A stretch of DNA of 51,357 bases from Candidatus Cloacimonadota bacterium (GCA_027064005.1 JAMOQM010000052.1:1-51357), one strand, 5' to 3'. Positions 35,515 to 44,600 are shown, counted from the first letter of the stretch. Numbers and translations are program-made. Notes: generated by a model from the letters alone, not told the origin.

Positions 35515-36142
35515 GTTTTTTGATTTAAAATATCAAAATTTTTTTATTAAAAGTTTAGTGGTTTTAGCTTCGATGATTGCTGTTAATTTGCCTCTAAATA
35601 TGCCTTTGTTATTTTTGGGGACTTTGTTTTACTTTTTACCATTTGCTAAATATCTCAAATTTTGGTTGAAATCGACGCTGTTTTTATTACCGTTTTTCAT
35701 TTCATATTTGATTTTGGGAATGATATTCAACACGGATTTTTTTGAACAATTACGTTTTATCATAAAAATAATTTTTCTTGTTTTAATGTCGGTTTATTTT
35801 ATCAAATCTTTGGATGTTGATAGACTTTTGACAGATTTTAAAGTTTTGCTAAGATTTAATTTTATCAAAAAAATAATGATTTTCCTTATTGCTTTGATAG
35901 AAATTACGCCATTTTTTTATGACAGTTTTCAAGCTAAAAAAGAGAAAGTTAAGAAAACAAATCTCTCAATTGCCTTTCATATTTTTATTAAAACTTTTTC
36001 CGAAGTTTTTTCTAAATTAGATGAAATAGAGATTATTGTCGTAGAAAAAATGGAGGATTATACGGAATCCAAATCGGCTCTAATAATGAATTTATACTCG
36101 CTAATAATGTTTATAACTCTCTATTTTTCAATCACATATTAG
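35504..36142 (+). CDS. Hypothetical membrane protein, faintly EcfT-like
   Basis: 212 aa with about six hydrophobic segments (17-33, 35-50, 57-75, 83-100, 118-137, 193-210). Overall plan and size recall EcfT/CbiQ transmembrane subunits of vitamin transporters, including a cytosolic helical stretch (about 138-185), but the Ala-Arg-Gly coupling motifs are not visible and no ECF ATPase is nearby. Translationally coupled to the TPR lipoprotein by an 11-base overlap. Function open. Confidence 0.6.
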   Translation: MKNKFFDLKYQNFFIKSLVVLASMIAVNLPLNMPLLFLGTLFYFLPFAKYLKFWLKSTLFLLPFFISYLILGMIFNTDFFEQLRFIIKIIFLVLMSVYFIKSLDVDRLLTDFKVLLRFNFIKKIMIFLIALIEITPFFYDSFQAKKEKVKKTNLSIAFHIFIKTFSEVFSKLDEIEIIVVEKMEDYTESKSALIMNLYSLIMFITLYFSITY

Positions 36143-36151
36143 AAGGATTTT

Positions 36152-36952
36152 ATGAAAAGAATTGCACTTCGAATAGCTTATGACGGAACAAATTATCACG
36201 GATGGCAAATCCAACCTAATGGGATTACCGTTCAGGAAATTTTGGAAAATGCTCTCTCTGAAATTGCAAAAATTAAAATAAAAATAAATGGCTCCGGTCG
36301 AACTGATAGCGGGGTGCACGCCTTAAATCAAATCGCTCATATTGATTTTCCAATTAATATGACTTGTGAACAAATAGTTAAAGCGATTACCCAAAAATTG
36401 CCCAACGATATTAAAATTTTAAATGCTTTGGAAGTTGAGGATGATTTTAATTCTCGATTTGATGCTCGTGAAAGGAGATATTTTTACTTTATCTCGAAAG
36501 AAAGAAATCCCTTTAACTCGCGATATAAAACACATTTTGCTCGAAAAGAAATCTTAGCGGATTCTATTCCGAATTTTTGTAAACAATTTTTGGGTGAACA
36601 TGATTTTAGCGCATTTAGTAAACCAAATCCGGATGTTCCAAATCATATTTGTAATATAAAACAGCTGAATTTTTATGAACGAAAAAATGATTTTTACTTT
36701 GAAATTTCTGCGAATAGATTTCTTCATAATATGGTTCGGAGAATTGTTGGAACAATTATTAATCTTACCAATAAAGATTTTTCTCCGGAAATAATTTCCG
36801 AGTTATTGTTATTAAAATCAGCTAAACAACAATACATTTTTACTGCACCTCCCACCGGATTATTTTTAGCAAAAGTTTCTTATCCAAACCAAAGTATGAA
36901 AAAAGAAATGCTTCTTGCTGAAAAATTTTGTCAGGATTTTTTGGAAATTTAA
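36152..36952 (+). CDS. truA: tRNA pseudouridine(38-40) synthase
   Basis: 266 aa. RIALRIAYDGTNYHGWQIQP at the start, the catalytic Asp in GSGRTDSGVHALNQIAHI, RFDARERRYFYFI and the C-terminal RFLHNMVRRIVGTII are all TruA signatures. AGAAGGA precedes the ATG. It lies 9 bases after the membrane protein gene. Confidence 0.97.
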   Translation: MKRIALRIAYDGTNYHGWQIQPNGITVQEILENALSEIAKIKIKINGSGRTDSGVHALNQIAHIDFPINMTCEQIVKAITQKLPNDIKILNALEVEDDFNSRFDARERRYFYFISKERNPFNSRYKTHFARKEILADSIPNFCKQFLGEHDFSAFSKPNPDVPNHICNIKQLNFYERKNDFYFEISANRFLHNMVRRIVGTIINLTNKDFSPEIISELLLLKSAKQQYIFTAPPTGLFLAKVSYPNQSMKKEMLLAEKFCQDFLEI

Positions 36953-37063
36953 AGCGTTATTTTAAAGATATTTTCCAAGAGATCTATCTGTAAATTAGAT
37001 TAATTCTTGACTTTTATTCTTGTAAATAATGTTTGATTTTAATCTAAAATTAAGGAGTTTATA

Positions 37064-37537
37064 ATGAAACGTCCAAGTTGGCATGAATATTTTATGAGAA
37101 TGGCATTTTTAGTTTCGGAACGCTCTACTTGTTTGAGAAGAAATGTCGGGGCAATAATTGTAAGAAACAATCAAATATTATCATCCGGATATAACGGTGC
37201 TCCCAAAAACGTTCCTCATTGTGAAGAAACAGGATGTCTTAGAGAACAATTACATGTTCCGTCCGGTGAGCGTCATGAGCTTTGTAGAGGTGTTCATGCC
37301 GAACAAAACGCTATTATTCAAGCAGCTATAAATGGGACATCAATAAGAAACAGCAGTTTATATTGTACTCATCATCCTTGCTCCATCTGTGCAAAAATGT
37401 TAATAAATGCCGAGATAAGAGCTATTTATATTGCCAATGATTATCCGGATAAACTTGCAAAACAAATGCTCAAAGATGCTGAAATCGATTTATATCTATA
37501 TGATAAAGAGACGGACGAAATTATAAAACTTCTTTAG
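37064..37537 (+). CDS. dCMP/CMP deaminase (ComEB-like)
   Basis: 157 aa zinc deaminase. Catalytic His78-Ala-Glu80 in GVHAEQNAI and zinc ligands Cys106 and Cys109 in PCSIC, with the insert [20 protein letters not shown] characteristic of dCMP deaminases. It supplies dUMP for dTMP synthesis; a dUTPase (48090-48524) is also in the window. AAGGAG precedes the ATG. A 111-base gap upstream contains TTGACT near 37010 without a clear -10. Confidence 0.92.
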   Translation: MKRPSWHEYFMRMAFLVSERSTCLRRNVGAIIVRNNQILSSGYNGAPKNVPHCEETGCLREQLHVPSGERHELCRGVHAEQNAIIQAAINGTSIRNSSLYCTHHPCSICAKMLINAEIRAIYIANDYPDKLAKQMLKDAEIDLYLYDKETDEIIKLL

Positions 37538-37553
37538 AAGAAAGTTATTATAG

Positions 37554-37598
37554 TTTTCCACAGACTTATCCACATCAATGTGGATAGATAGTGTATAA
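37554..37598. promoter_or_regulatory. Cluster of four DnaA-box-like sites
   Basis: TTTTCCACA (37554-37562) and TTATCCACA (37566-37574, the exact consensus) read on the plus strand. TGTGGATAG (37579-37587) and AGTGTATAA (37590-37598) read as boxes on the minus strand, each one mismatch from TTATNCACA. The middle two form the palindrome TATCCACA-TCAA-TGTGGATA. All lie in a 119-base convergent intergenic gap. Confidence 0.6.
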
Positions 37599-37615
37599 GC
37601 TGATTTATAACAAAA
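37588..37615. other. Possible dif-like XerCD site
   Basis: A 28-base stretch with the layout of a dif site: an 11-base arm ending GTATAA (37588-37598), a 6-base centre GCTGAT, and an 11-base arm beginning TTATAAC (37605-37615). The inner arms are inverted (TATAA/TTATA). By eye 13 of 22 arm bases agree with the Escherichia coli site. Weak, but placed at the point of strand switch. Confidence 0.2.
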
Positions 37616-37645
37616 AAAGAGCAAATGACCTTTGCTCTTTATTTT
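37612..37645. terminator. Bidirectional terminator between convergent genes
   Basis: AAAGAGCAAA (37616-37625), loop TGACC, TTTGCTCTTT (37631-37640): a perfect 10-bp stem with A-runs to the left and T-rich sequence to the right. It can serve the deaminase gene on the plus strand and the hydrolase gene on the minus strand. Confidence 0.88.
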
Positions 37646-37656
37646 GGGGAGAGATT

Positions 37657-39177
37657 TTATTTTGCGATAGTTTCTAAAACTATTTTATTTGCCCAAAGAG
37701 CTTTACGGTCTTTATTTTCCATAAAATTCTTCAACATAAATTCCTTATCAAAACCAATCTTTTTATGAAAAACTTCTCTACCGTTGATATTCACAATTAT
37801 CGGGATTTCCATATTTATCATTTTAGGATTTATATAAAGGCAGATTTCCCCAACTCGTGAAGTTTGAATATCAAACTCGTTTCCAAAATATTTAGCTTTA
37901 ACAGCTCCGGAAATTTTTCCATAATGAAAAGCTTCATAATGAACAGCTTCAGGAAATTTTCCTTTCAAAAGAATTTCTTTATTATTCCTCAAAACGGTCA
38001 AAGTAACTTTTTCCCCTCGACTTGTTTGTGATTTATATTTATAAATATCGTTTGATTTCTCGACATTTTTACCGTCAAATTTAATAATAATATCATCTTT
38101 TTTAAGCCCCATTTTTTCTGCTAAAGAATTCTTATTTACTTTTAAAACATGGTCACCCTTTTCACTAAAATTTCTGTCGGGAAAATAACCGAAACTAAGA
38201 CGCTCGTCGATTAATTCCGCACTATATTGTGTTTGCCAGTCTTGTTTGATTGCAGAAGTATCCAATTTTGTGATTGCCAGCCAATCGCATTTTCCGTATT
38301 CAACATCATCACATTCCCAATATAATTGTGATTTAAAAATATTTCGGGGATTTGTTTTCATAAAATTTATTATATTTGGATATGCTTCTTTCCAATAATC
38401 ATTGCAATGTCCCATTCCCCAATATTCAGAATAGAAAAGATTTGCTCCGGCATCTAAAGCAACAGAGTATAATTTTCTCATATCTTTTGCCGGATATAAA
38501 GTGTCTTCATTAGTATTAATTGCGGCGAGAAATCTATTCCTTAAATTAGGTAAATAAATAGGTCGATTTGATTCTCCGCAACCAACTAAAATATCTCCGT
38601 TTTGAGGATAAAATGACGCAAAATCATCAGGTTTTGACAGTGAAATTGTGAAAGTTCCTGAACCACCGTCGGAGAATCCGGTGAGAAAGATTTGATTGTC
38701 ATCCAAATTGTAATTATCTTTTACAAATCTAATTTGCTGTGAAATATTTTTCATTCCGACAAGATTCCACCAAAAACTTTTTTTATTGGCATTTGGAAAT
38801 AAAACAAACCAATTGTTAGCTTTGGCAAATTCCAAAAATTGATTTTCTTTAATATATTCATCAAAATTTTGGGGAAAGTTTTTTCTGCCAATTCCACCGT
38901 GAAGATAGATAACCAGCGGGGTACGTTTATTGGCATCATATTTTTCAGGGATATAAAGATAATACGGAGCCTTTAACGAATCATTAATCACATTTACAAA
39001 ATTTTTAACAATGCCTAATGAATCCGGTTGAGAATAATTATCCCATTGAGATATCCGATTAAATAACGTTTTCCCGTCTAAATTTTTACTTATTTGTAAA
39101 ATTCCATCAGTTAAATTTCCTGCCAATAAAATTCCTGAACCTAAAACAGCGATTAAAAACAATAACATTTTTTTCAT
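37657..39177 (-). CDS. Secreted alpha/beta hydrolase fused to a PDZ domain
   Basis: 506 aa with a signal peptide (1-19). Residues about 68-270 form an esterase/depolymerase-like alpha/beta hydrolase: YLHGG oxyanion loop (91-95), nucleophile Ser169 in GFSDGG, candidate acid Asp225 and His257 in GMGHCND. Residues about 335-410 form a PDZ domain (GDHVLKVNKNSLAEKMGLKK, DDIIIKFDGKNV). A beta-rich C-terminal part (about 415-506) follows. Probably a periplasmic or secreted esterase, peptidase or depolymerase; PDZ suggests binding of protein C-termini. Substrate unknown. Confidence 0.82.
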   Translation of the reverse strand: MKKMLLFLIAVLGSGILLAGNLTDGILQISKNLDGKTLFNRISQWDNYSQPDSLGIVKNFVNVINDSLKAPYYLYIPEKYDANKRTPLVIYLHGGIGRKNFPQNFDEYIKENQFLEFAKANNWFVLFPNANKKSFWWNLVGMKNISQQIRFVKDNYNLDDNQIFLTGFSDGGSGTFTISLSKPDDFASFYPQNGDILVGCGESNRPIYLPNLRNRFLAAINTNEDTLYPAKDMRKLYSVALDAGANLFYSEYWGMGHCNDYWKEAYPNIINFMKTNPRNIFKSQLYWECDDVEYGKCDWLAITKLDTSAIKQDWQTQYSAELIDERLSFGYFPDRNFSEKGDHVLKVNKNSLAEKMGLKKDDIIIKFDGKNVEKSNDIYKYKSQTSRGEKVTLTVLRNNKEILLKGKFPEAVHYEAFHYGKISGAVKAKYFGNEFDIQTSRVGEICLYINPKMINMEIPIIVNINGREVFHKKIGFDKEFMLKNFMENKDRKALWANKIVLETIAK

Positions 39178-39179
39178 AA

Positions 39180-39800
39180 TTATATTTCCTTTTTTTGACT
39201 TAGATTTCGTTCAAACAAATTACATTGATGAACTCGTTTAAATTGTTTTTTTATTTTTTCATCGTCCTCACCGACATAATGAGCGAAAGTTGTACATACA
39301 TATAATTTTGGGATTTTGCTTTTTGATATTTCATCGCACTCCTCATCTTCAGCAAAAACGTGTAAATATGATTCTTTTCGGTTGAAGTTATGTGATTGAT
39401 ACCATTGCAAAACCCATTTATCATCGCGAGTCCATGCTTGAAGAATTTTAATATTATTTTTATGAAGAACTTCAATCGCTGATTTTAGAAGATTTGAGGC
39501 GATTCCCTGATTTCGATATTCAGGTAAGACGGCTAAATGCCAAATAACAGCTCCTAATTCTGTGGATTTATAAGCTACATCTCCAATATTTTTTTCAAAC
39601 TCGATATCGATTAATCCCACAATTTTATCATCACATTCAGCGACAAGTTCAACAGCCGGATTGTTATAGACTTCTTTTTTCCGTTTCACATCATCAAAAT
39701 AAGCGGAATCTAAAAATGAAAGTACTCGACATCGAAGCCACGAAAGTTCTTCCTCTTTTCGCTCATAATTGTATTTTCTGATTTTTACAAAATTGTTCAA
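39180..39800 (-). CDS. GNAT family N-acetyltransferase
   Basis: 206 aa, TTG start 4 bases after the DUF58 stop, ribosome site weak. The acetyl-CoA loop is in VIWHLAVLPEYRNQGIASNL (Q/RxxGxG form with Ala for the last Gly), followed by the AIEVLHKNNIKILQAWTRDD strand and WYQSHNFNRKESYL. The last ~45 residues are an unusual extension. The substrate cannot be told. Confidence 0.85.
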   Translation of the reverse strand: MNNFVKIRKYNYERKEEELSWLRCRVLSFLDSAYFDDVKRKKEVYNNPAVELVAECDDKIVGLIDIEFEKNIGDVAYKSTELGAVIWHLAVLPEYRNQGIASNLLKSAIEVLHKNNIKILQAWTRDDKWVLQWYQSHNFNRKESYLHVFAEDEECDEISKSKIPKLYVCTTFAHYVGEDDEKIKKQFKRVHQCNLFERNLSQKKEI

Positions 39801-39804
39801 CGGC

Positions 39805-40686
39805 TTAAAATAGTTTTTGACGAGTAACTAAATATTCTGTCATTAATTTTTCAAAAGGTTCGTCCACCGTAAATGTATGGTATTCAATATTGTTAAACAA
39901 ACATTCTTCTTTAATATTTTGATAAAATTTTTCCTTTGATTCCAAATAAGTTTTTCTAATTTGCCACGGTGAAACTACGATTGATTTTTCTGTCTCAGAA
40001 TCGATAAATTCTGTTTCGCTTTTAAATTGGAAATCCCGTTCATTCTTATCTTGAATATGAAAAACCATCAAAGTATGTTTGTTATATCTAAAATGTTTAA
40101 AACCGCTAATCAGCTTTTCAGGGTCATCCAATAAATCAGAGATGAGAATAATCAGACTTCTTCGTTTGATTGATTCCGCCAAATTATGCAATATTTCTGA
40201 AGAAGATGTCTTGCCTTCCGCTTTTAATTTTACAAGATTTTTAACAATAATTTTTAGATTTGATTTTAACGCTTTCGGTGGAATTCGGTTTGTTATTTTA
40301 TCATTAAAAGTAATAATTCCGGCAGCATCGTGTTGGCGAATAGCCAGATAAGAAATCGCTCCGGCAATTTTTTTGGCAAATTCAAGTTTGCTGTTTTCAC
40401 TCTTATCAAAATCCATTGATTTACTATGGTCCAGTAAAATATAGACCTTCAGATTAGTTTCTTCTTCATATCGTTTGATATAATATCGTTCCGTTTTCGC
40501 AAATACTTTCCAATCGATTTTTTTTATTGAATCACCTTGATTATATTGTTGATAATCGGAAAATTCGACACTAAATCCATGATAAGGTGATTTATGCAAA
40601 CCGGTCATAAATCCTTCCACAATATTTTTTGTTTGAAGATTAAATCGGTTTAGACGAGCAATCAGCGAATCATCAAGAATTTTCAT
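39805..40686 (-). CDS. DUF58 domain protein with VWA-like fold
   Basis: 293 aa. GLHKSPYHGFSVEFSDYQQY, DSIKKIDWKVFAKTERYYIK and RYEEETNLKVYILLDHSKSM are the DUF58 signature; the DHSKS segment stands where a MIDAS DxSxS would be. No membrane span, so it is the soluble short form. DUF58 proteins normally sit next to a MoxR AAA+ ATPase in chaperone-like systems; none is within this window. It overlaps the upstream small membrane gene by 4 bases. Confidence 0.9.
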   Translation of the reverse strand: MKILDDSLIARLNRFNLQTKNIVEGFMTGLHKSPYHGFSVEFSDYQQYNQGDSIKKIDWKVFAKTERYYIKRYEEETNLKVYILLDHSKSMDFDKSENSKLEFAKKIAGAISYLAIRQHDAAGIITFNDKITNRIPPKALKSNLKIIVKNLVKLKAEGKTSSSEILHNLAESIKRRSLIILISDLLDDPEKLISGFKHFRYNKHTLMVFHIQDKNERDFQFKSETEFIDSETEKSIVVSPWQIRKTYLESKEKFYQNIKEECLFNNIEYHTFTVDEPFEKLMTEYLVTRQKLF

Positions 40687-40871
40687 TCTTTATTTTTTTT
40701 CATAAACCCTATCATAATTCCGAGCGGAAAAAGAATGACATAAGCAATAACTAAAATTATCGGAGAAATTACGCTATCTCCTGTTCCCATAATAACATAT
40801 CCTATAATTGTAAGTATTACCGCTATCGATAAAATAATTTTATTTGATTTTCCGAATTGAAATCTTTCCAT
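40683..40871 (-). CDS. Small two-helix membrane protein (DUF3098-like)
   Basis: 62 aa from the ATG at 40871, which follows AAGGAG; the longer frame from 40895 would include that site. Two membrane helices (about 12-30 and 34-54) with a short MGTGDS turn between, and a Lys-rich end. This layout resembles DUF3098 proteins. Coupled to DUF58 by ATGA. Confidence 0.7.
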   Translation of the reverse strand: MERFQFGKSNKIILSIAVILTIIGYVIMGTGDSVISPIILVIAYVILFPLGIMIGFMKKNKE

Positions 40872-40872
40872 T

Positions 40873-42747
40873 TTATTTCTCCTTAAAATATTCATTTAAT
40901 TTATTGTTTGCACTAATTACAGCGTCTTTCTCAGTATCAAGAATTATAGCTTGTTTAAAATAGTATTTGGAATCAGATATCCTACCTAATTTGAAAAAGA
41001 TTTCGCCAAGATGATAAGCAATTGTACTACTTTGAATTTTGTCCAAACTGTCCGGCGGAAAAGTTTCCAGAGCTTTTTTGAATTTTCCTTGTTTATAATA
41101 TAACCACATCAAACTATCCCAAACATTATCAGAAGTTGAATCAAGTTTTGTAGCTTCCAAAAGATATTTTTCGGCAACATCAAGTTTTATATTATTTTCA
41201 GCCATCATATATCCCAAACCATTTAAGATTTTAGAATTATGAGGATATTTTTTATTTGCGATTTCTAAAATATCGAGTGCTTTTTCAATCTTTTTATCCT
41301 TTTCCAAAATTGAGGAATAGAATAAATAAGCATCAATGTTTTCGTTTTGACTAATTTCTAATTTTGAGAATTTTTCTGCTTTTTCGAAATCTTGCTTTGC
41401 CAAATAGAAATAAGCTGTAAACAAATTAAAAGATTCTTTCACAGACGGTATTTTTTGGAAAATGATTTTAGCATTTTCTAAATCATTGTTATTGAGAAAA
41501 ATATCGACAATATATACCGCATTATTTTTACTAATTTTACTAAAATCAATTTGTTTTAAAAATTCGTAACTATCGGAAGTTTTCTCCTTATCCAAACAAT
41601 ATTGAAAAAATAATTTAAAATTTTCATCTAAATTTTTGGAATTCAGATACGCTTTTTTTATTTTCGGAAAGTCATTGTTTTCATTTGTTAATCTAATTTT
41701 TTCAATCAGATATTCTATTTTAGCAAAGTCTTTTATTTTGGATAATGTTTCGATTGCTTTATCAATATTTCCTTGTTTCAAATATGTATTGGTCAAAAAG
41801 AAATATAAAATTTGCTGATCCTTTTTTTCAATAGAATAATTTGCGAAAATATTGTTCATTATTTTAGCCGCTTTATCATAATTTTTTAAATCATCTTCTA
41901 TAGAAAAAATAGCTTTATCTATTCTAATATCTTTGAAACCGGTAAAGTAGTCTGAATATTTATCAATGGTTTTATTCTCTTTGTTTTGGATAAGAATTTC
42001 AAACAGGGAAATAGATATTTTTCGCGAAACTTTCTTTTTATGATCGATTCGTTTTAAGGTTTCTTTAATAAAACTATCTGTAAATTTATACTGAATAAGA
42101 TTTTCTGCGTAATAATCAAAAGTTGTTTCATCATCCCATTTTTTATAGATAATTTTTGCCGCTTCCAGCACTATTGGATTTCTCATTCGGGTTAGATTTT
42201 CTAAAATGAAAATGTCATATTTTTCATTATCGCTTAATTTAATCGCTTTTTTGAGATTTTCAAGATTAGGTTTTTTATCTACGAAACCTTCCAATAAAAA
42301 TAATTTATAATATTTTTCAGAAGTAGGTTTTATTTTGATAGATTCTTTCAATTCCGTAATTGCTTCCTTAAAATTATGATTTGTAATTAAAGCATTAATT
42401 CTTGAGAGGTATATTTTATCGCTTTTAAATCCTTCTTTGATAAATTTATCGGAAAGTTTGAGTAATTTGTCAATTTGAGTTTTATCTTGTTTAGAAAGTG
42501 CATCAAGAGAAAGAATTAACATCTCTTTTATTTCAAGACTTTTTGGATCATCTTTTTCTGCTTTTTCAAAAAGCTGTACCGCATTTTTATAATCTCCGTT
42601 TTGATAAGCCATATCGGCAATTGAAAAAGACATGATTGAATTAGCATTAAAATGCGGTTGCTCTGCGATTTTTTTCTGATTCTGCATTTGTAAATTTGAG
42701 CAAGATACAATGAAGATTACAGGAATTATTATTAATAATTTTTTCAT
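40873..42747 (-). CDS. TPR-repeat lipoprotein
   Basis: 624 aa from the ATG at 42747 (GGTGG upstream; two codons downstream of a longer frame). Lipobox IVSCS with lipid Cys at residue 16. About a dozen TPR/SEL-like helical repeats cover most of the chain, clear in SIADMAYQNGDYKNAVQLFE and in the C-terminal LNGLGYMMAENNIKLDVAEK and AYHLGEIFFKLGRISDSKYY segments. Probably an inner-leaflet outer-membrane scaffold. It follows the YjbH-like gene by 6 bases. Confidence 0.85.
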   Translation of the reverse strand: MKKLLIIIPVIFIVSCSNLQMQNQKKIAEQPHFNANSIMSFSIADMAYQNGDYKNAVQLFEKAEKDDPKSLEIKEMLILSLDALSKQDKTQIDKLLKLSDKFIKEGFKSDKIYLSRINALITNHNFKEAITELKESIKIKPTSEKYYKLFLLEGFVDKKPNLENLKKAIKLSDNEKYDIFILENLTRMRNPIVLEAAKIIYKKWDDETTFDYYAENLIQYKFTDSFIKETLKRIDHKKKVSRKISISLFEILIQNKENKTIDKYSDYFTGFKDIRIDKAIFSIEDDLKNYDKAAKIMNNIFANYSIEKKDQQILYFFLTNTYLKQGNIDKAIETLSKIKDFAKIEYLIEKIRLTNENNDFPKIKKAYLNSKNLDENFKLFFQYCLDKEKTSDSYEFLKQIDFSKISKNNAVYIVDIFLNNNDLENAKIIFQKIPSVKESFNLFTAYFYLAKQDFEKAEKFSKLEISQNENIDAYLFYSSILEKDKKIEKALDILEIANKKYPHNSKILNGLGYMMAENNIKLDVAEKYLLEATKLDSTSDNVWDSLMWLYYKQGKFKKALETFPPDSLDKIQSSTIAYHLGEIFFKLGRISDSKYYFKQAIILDTEKDAVISANNKLNEYFKEK

Positions 42748-42753
42748 ATCCAC

Positions 42754-43509
42754 CTAAAATTTCATTTTGTAATTAATTTGAATAGATCTATCCATTCCAA
42801 TCGTTTTTGAGCTATTTTCAAGAATGTCATAAGCAATAAATCTTGCGTCAAGGAAATCGGTAAATCTCACGATTATTGCTGCATTTAAATAACCTTTCCC
42901 TGCTACTTTGAAGGAATCGGTGGAACTTATTTTATCTCCATTATCATTAAATGCCGGATCGTAATCGGCAACAAAAGTTACTGCATTCCCGATAGTTTTA
43001 TCTATACCGACGAAAAAATCGATATCTTTGTCATTATCTTCATTTTCCATACTATAATTTGCTCCGGCATGAAGTCCGAAATTTCCCATAAAAAGATAAT
43101 TACGACTTGCAACAGCATAAAATCCTTTAGATTTAATATCGTATCTTTCCAAATTTTTAAGATAAACTCCGTGTCCTTGTGAATCATAACCCAAAACAAT
43201 TGCCGGCATCTTTGGTCCTTCGTCTATAATTCTAAATTTTGCGGAAAATTCTATATTGGGATGCCATTTTGGTTTTTCATTCCCGACAACTTGTTCCGCA
43301 CCATAACTTACTCCAAACATAAATCTTGGGAAAAGTCCAACCTTTGTTCCGCATAAAACTCCATTTTCACGATATATTTTTGTGAAAACTTCAGCTTCAC
43401 CTTTTTGTAAAATTCCGCCGGTTGGTGCATTTGCCAGCGTTTTTAATTCATAAGCATTAAGAAAGGTCATTAAAAAAAACAGTCCCGATATCAAAAAAAA
43501 TTTTCGCAT
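42754..43509 (-). CDS. YjbH-like outer-membrane beta-barrel protein
   Basis: 251 aa from the ATG at 43509, with CGGAGG 6 bases upstream. Signal peptide (1-19) then NAPTGGILQKGEAEVFTKIY, GVLCGTKVGLFPRFMFGVSY and VLGYDSQGHGVY, which resembles the YjbH-type porin-like family. Many alternating strands and terminal INYKMKF fit a barrel. YjbH proteins are associated with exopolysaccharide systems; the capsule-type genes at 9830-12564 are distant. Confidence 0.72.
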   Translation of the reverse strand: MRKFFLISGLFFLMTFLNAYELKTLANAPTGGILQKGEAEVFTKIYRENGVLCGTKVGLFPRFMFGVSYGAEQVVGNEKPKWHPNIEFSAKFRIIDEGPKMPAIVLGYDSQGHGVYLKNLERYDIKSKGFYAVASRNYLFMGNFGLHAGANYSMENEDNDKDIDFFVGIDKTIGNAVTFVADYDPAFNDNGDKISSTDSFKVAGKGYLNAAIIVRFTDFLDARFIAYDILENSSKTIGMDRSIQINYKMKF

Positions 43510-43556
43510 TTTATCCTCCGTATTTATTAAACACAATTTCTATATTTTTATAACAA

Positions 43557-44600
43557 TTAATTTTTCATTTCAATAGTATTACTAATTATTTGAAGTTGGA
43601 TTAAACCGGTCAATTTATATCCGGCAGGGAAATAAATTGAATTATCAACGATAACGGCAGTTTGTGATTTTTCATCGTAAAAGGCAAAAGCTTGGAAAGC
43701 TCCACCGATATAATATTTTTTATTTTGCCAACGTCCAATAATTTTCCATCCATCTCTCTGATTGATTTTAGATTTTTGAATACGAATATCGTCTTTAGAA
43801 AATTCATCTTGATCATAAACTTTCCAAGCGAGTTTTTTTCTGGTTTTTATCAGCCAATCAGCGTTGACACTATCTTTAGCCATTTTTTCATAATAAACGG
43901 TTATGTAACGATCATAGCCATCTTTAACAATTCTTTTAATAAATGAAATATAATGCTCTTCAGGTTTATTTTTATAAATAAAAAATATCTTTGGAATTTT
44001 AAGTTTGAAGGGGAATTTGGCGAAAGTTGAGTCAGGGAGAGTTTTAATCCCCAAAATATTTGTAGCTTCTCGATCAATTAATTTCTTTTTAAAAACATTA
44101 AAGATTTTCTCAGATTGGAGAATATTTAGTTTGAGAAGATTTCGCTCATTATTTCCCATCAAAATGACAACTTGTTGATCTCTAGCCCATAAATCATTTT
44201 TGGCAAAAAGTCCCACCGATTTCTTTTTCACGTCTTCGATAATTGCAGGATTTAATCTTGATTTGATATAATTTGAAACACTGTCTTGAGCTGCAACGTT
44301 AACCAAAAAAATCAGATTCTTATATTTATAAAATTGACTGATATCGCTAATATCGGCTCTTTTCACATCAAAGTAATTTTCATTTTGAGATGTAAAAACA
44401 TTTCTTGCCAAAGATTTTTTTAAAGGTGTTTGAGCATATTTCCAAATGTGATTGCTGGCAAAGACATAAATAGTTTGTTTTTGCCCCCACGATAATGGTT
44501 TTGAATAATCAATTTTATTTCTGTTAGAATTGTTTGAGGAAGTTTTTCCGCATCCGAAAATAGTTAGAAATATGATGAATAATAAAGCGCTTTTTTTCAT
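43557..44600 (-). CDS. DUF4837 family lipoprotein
   Basis: 347 aa from the ATG at 44600, which begins a lipoprotein signal ending IFGCG (lipid Cys at 17); an upstream in-frame start would lie in pgsA. LSWGQKQTIYVFASNHIWKY in the N-half and GWKIIGRWQNKKYYIGGAFQ and IYFPAGYKLTGLIQLQ at the C-end match DUF4837, a family seen in Bacteroidetes-like genomes. Function unknown. It overlaps the end of pgsA by 4 bases. Confidence 0.8.
   Translation of the reverse strand: MKKSALLFIIFLTIFGCGKTSSNNSNRNKIDYSKPLSWGQKQTIYVFASNHIWKYAQTPLKKSLARNVFTSQNENYFDVKRADISDISQFYKYKNLIFLVNVAAQDSVSNYIKSRLNPAIIEDVKKKSVGLFAKNDLWARDQQVVILMGNNERNLLKLNILQSEKIFNVFKKKLIDREATNILGIKTLPDSTFAKFPFKLKIPKIFFIYKNKPEEHYISFIKRIVKDGYDRYITVYYEKMAKDSVNADWLIKTRKKLAWKVYDQDEFSKDDIRIQKSKINQRDGWKIIGRWQNKKYYIGGAFQAFAFYDEKSQTAVIVDNSIYFPAGYKLTGLIQLQIISNTIEMKN

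Noticed and set aside
36953-37063. Riboswitch or small RNA in the truA to deaminase gap
   Set aside because: The 111 bases are AT-rich without stable paired elements that I can see.
37538-37656. Firm oriC call for the DnaA-box gap
   Set aside because: There is no adjacent dnaA, dnaN or gidA and flanking genes converge, which fits a terminus at least as well; kept as a finding only.
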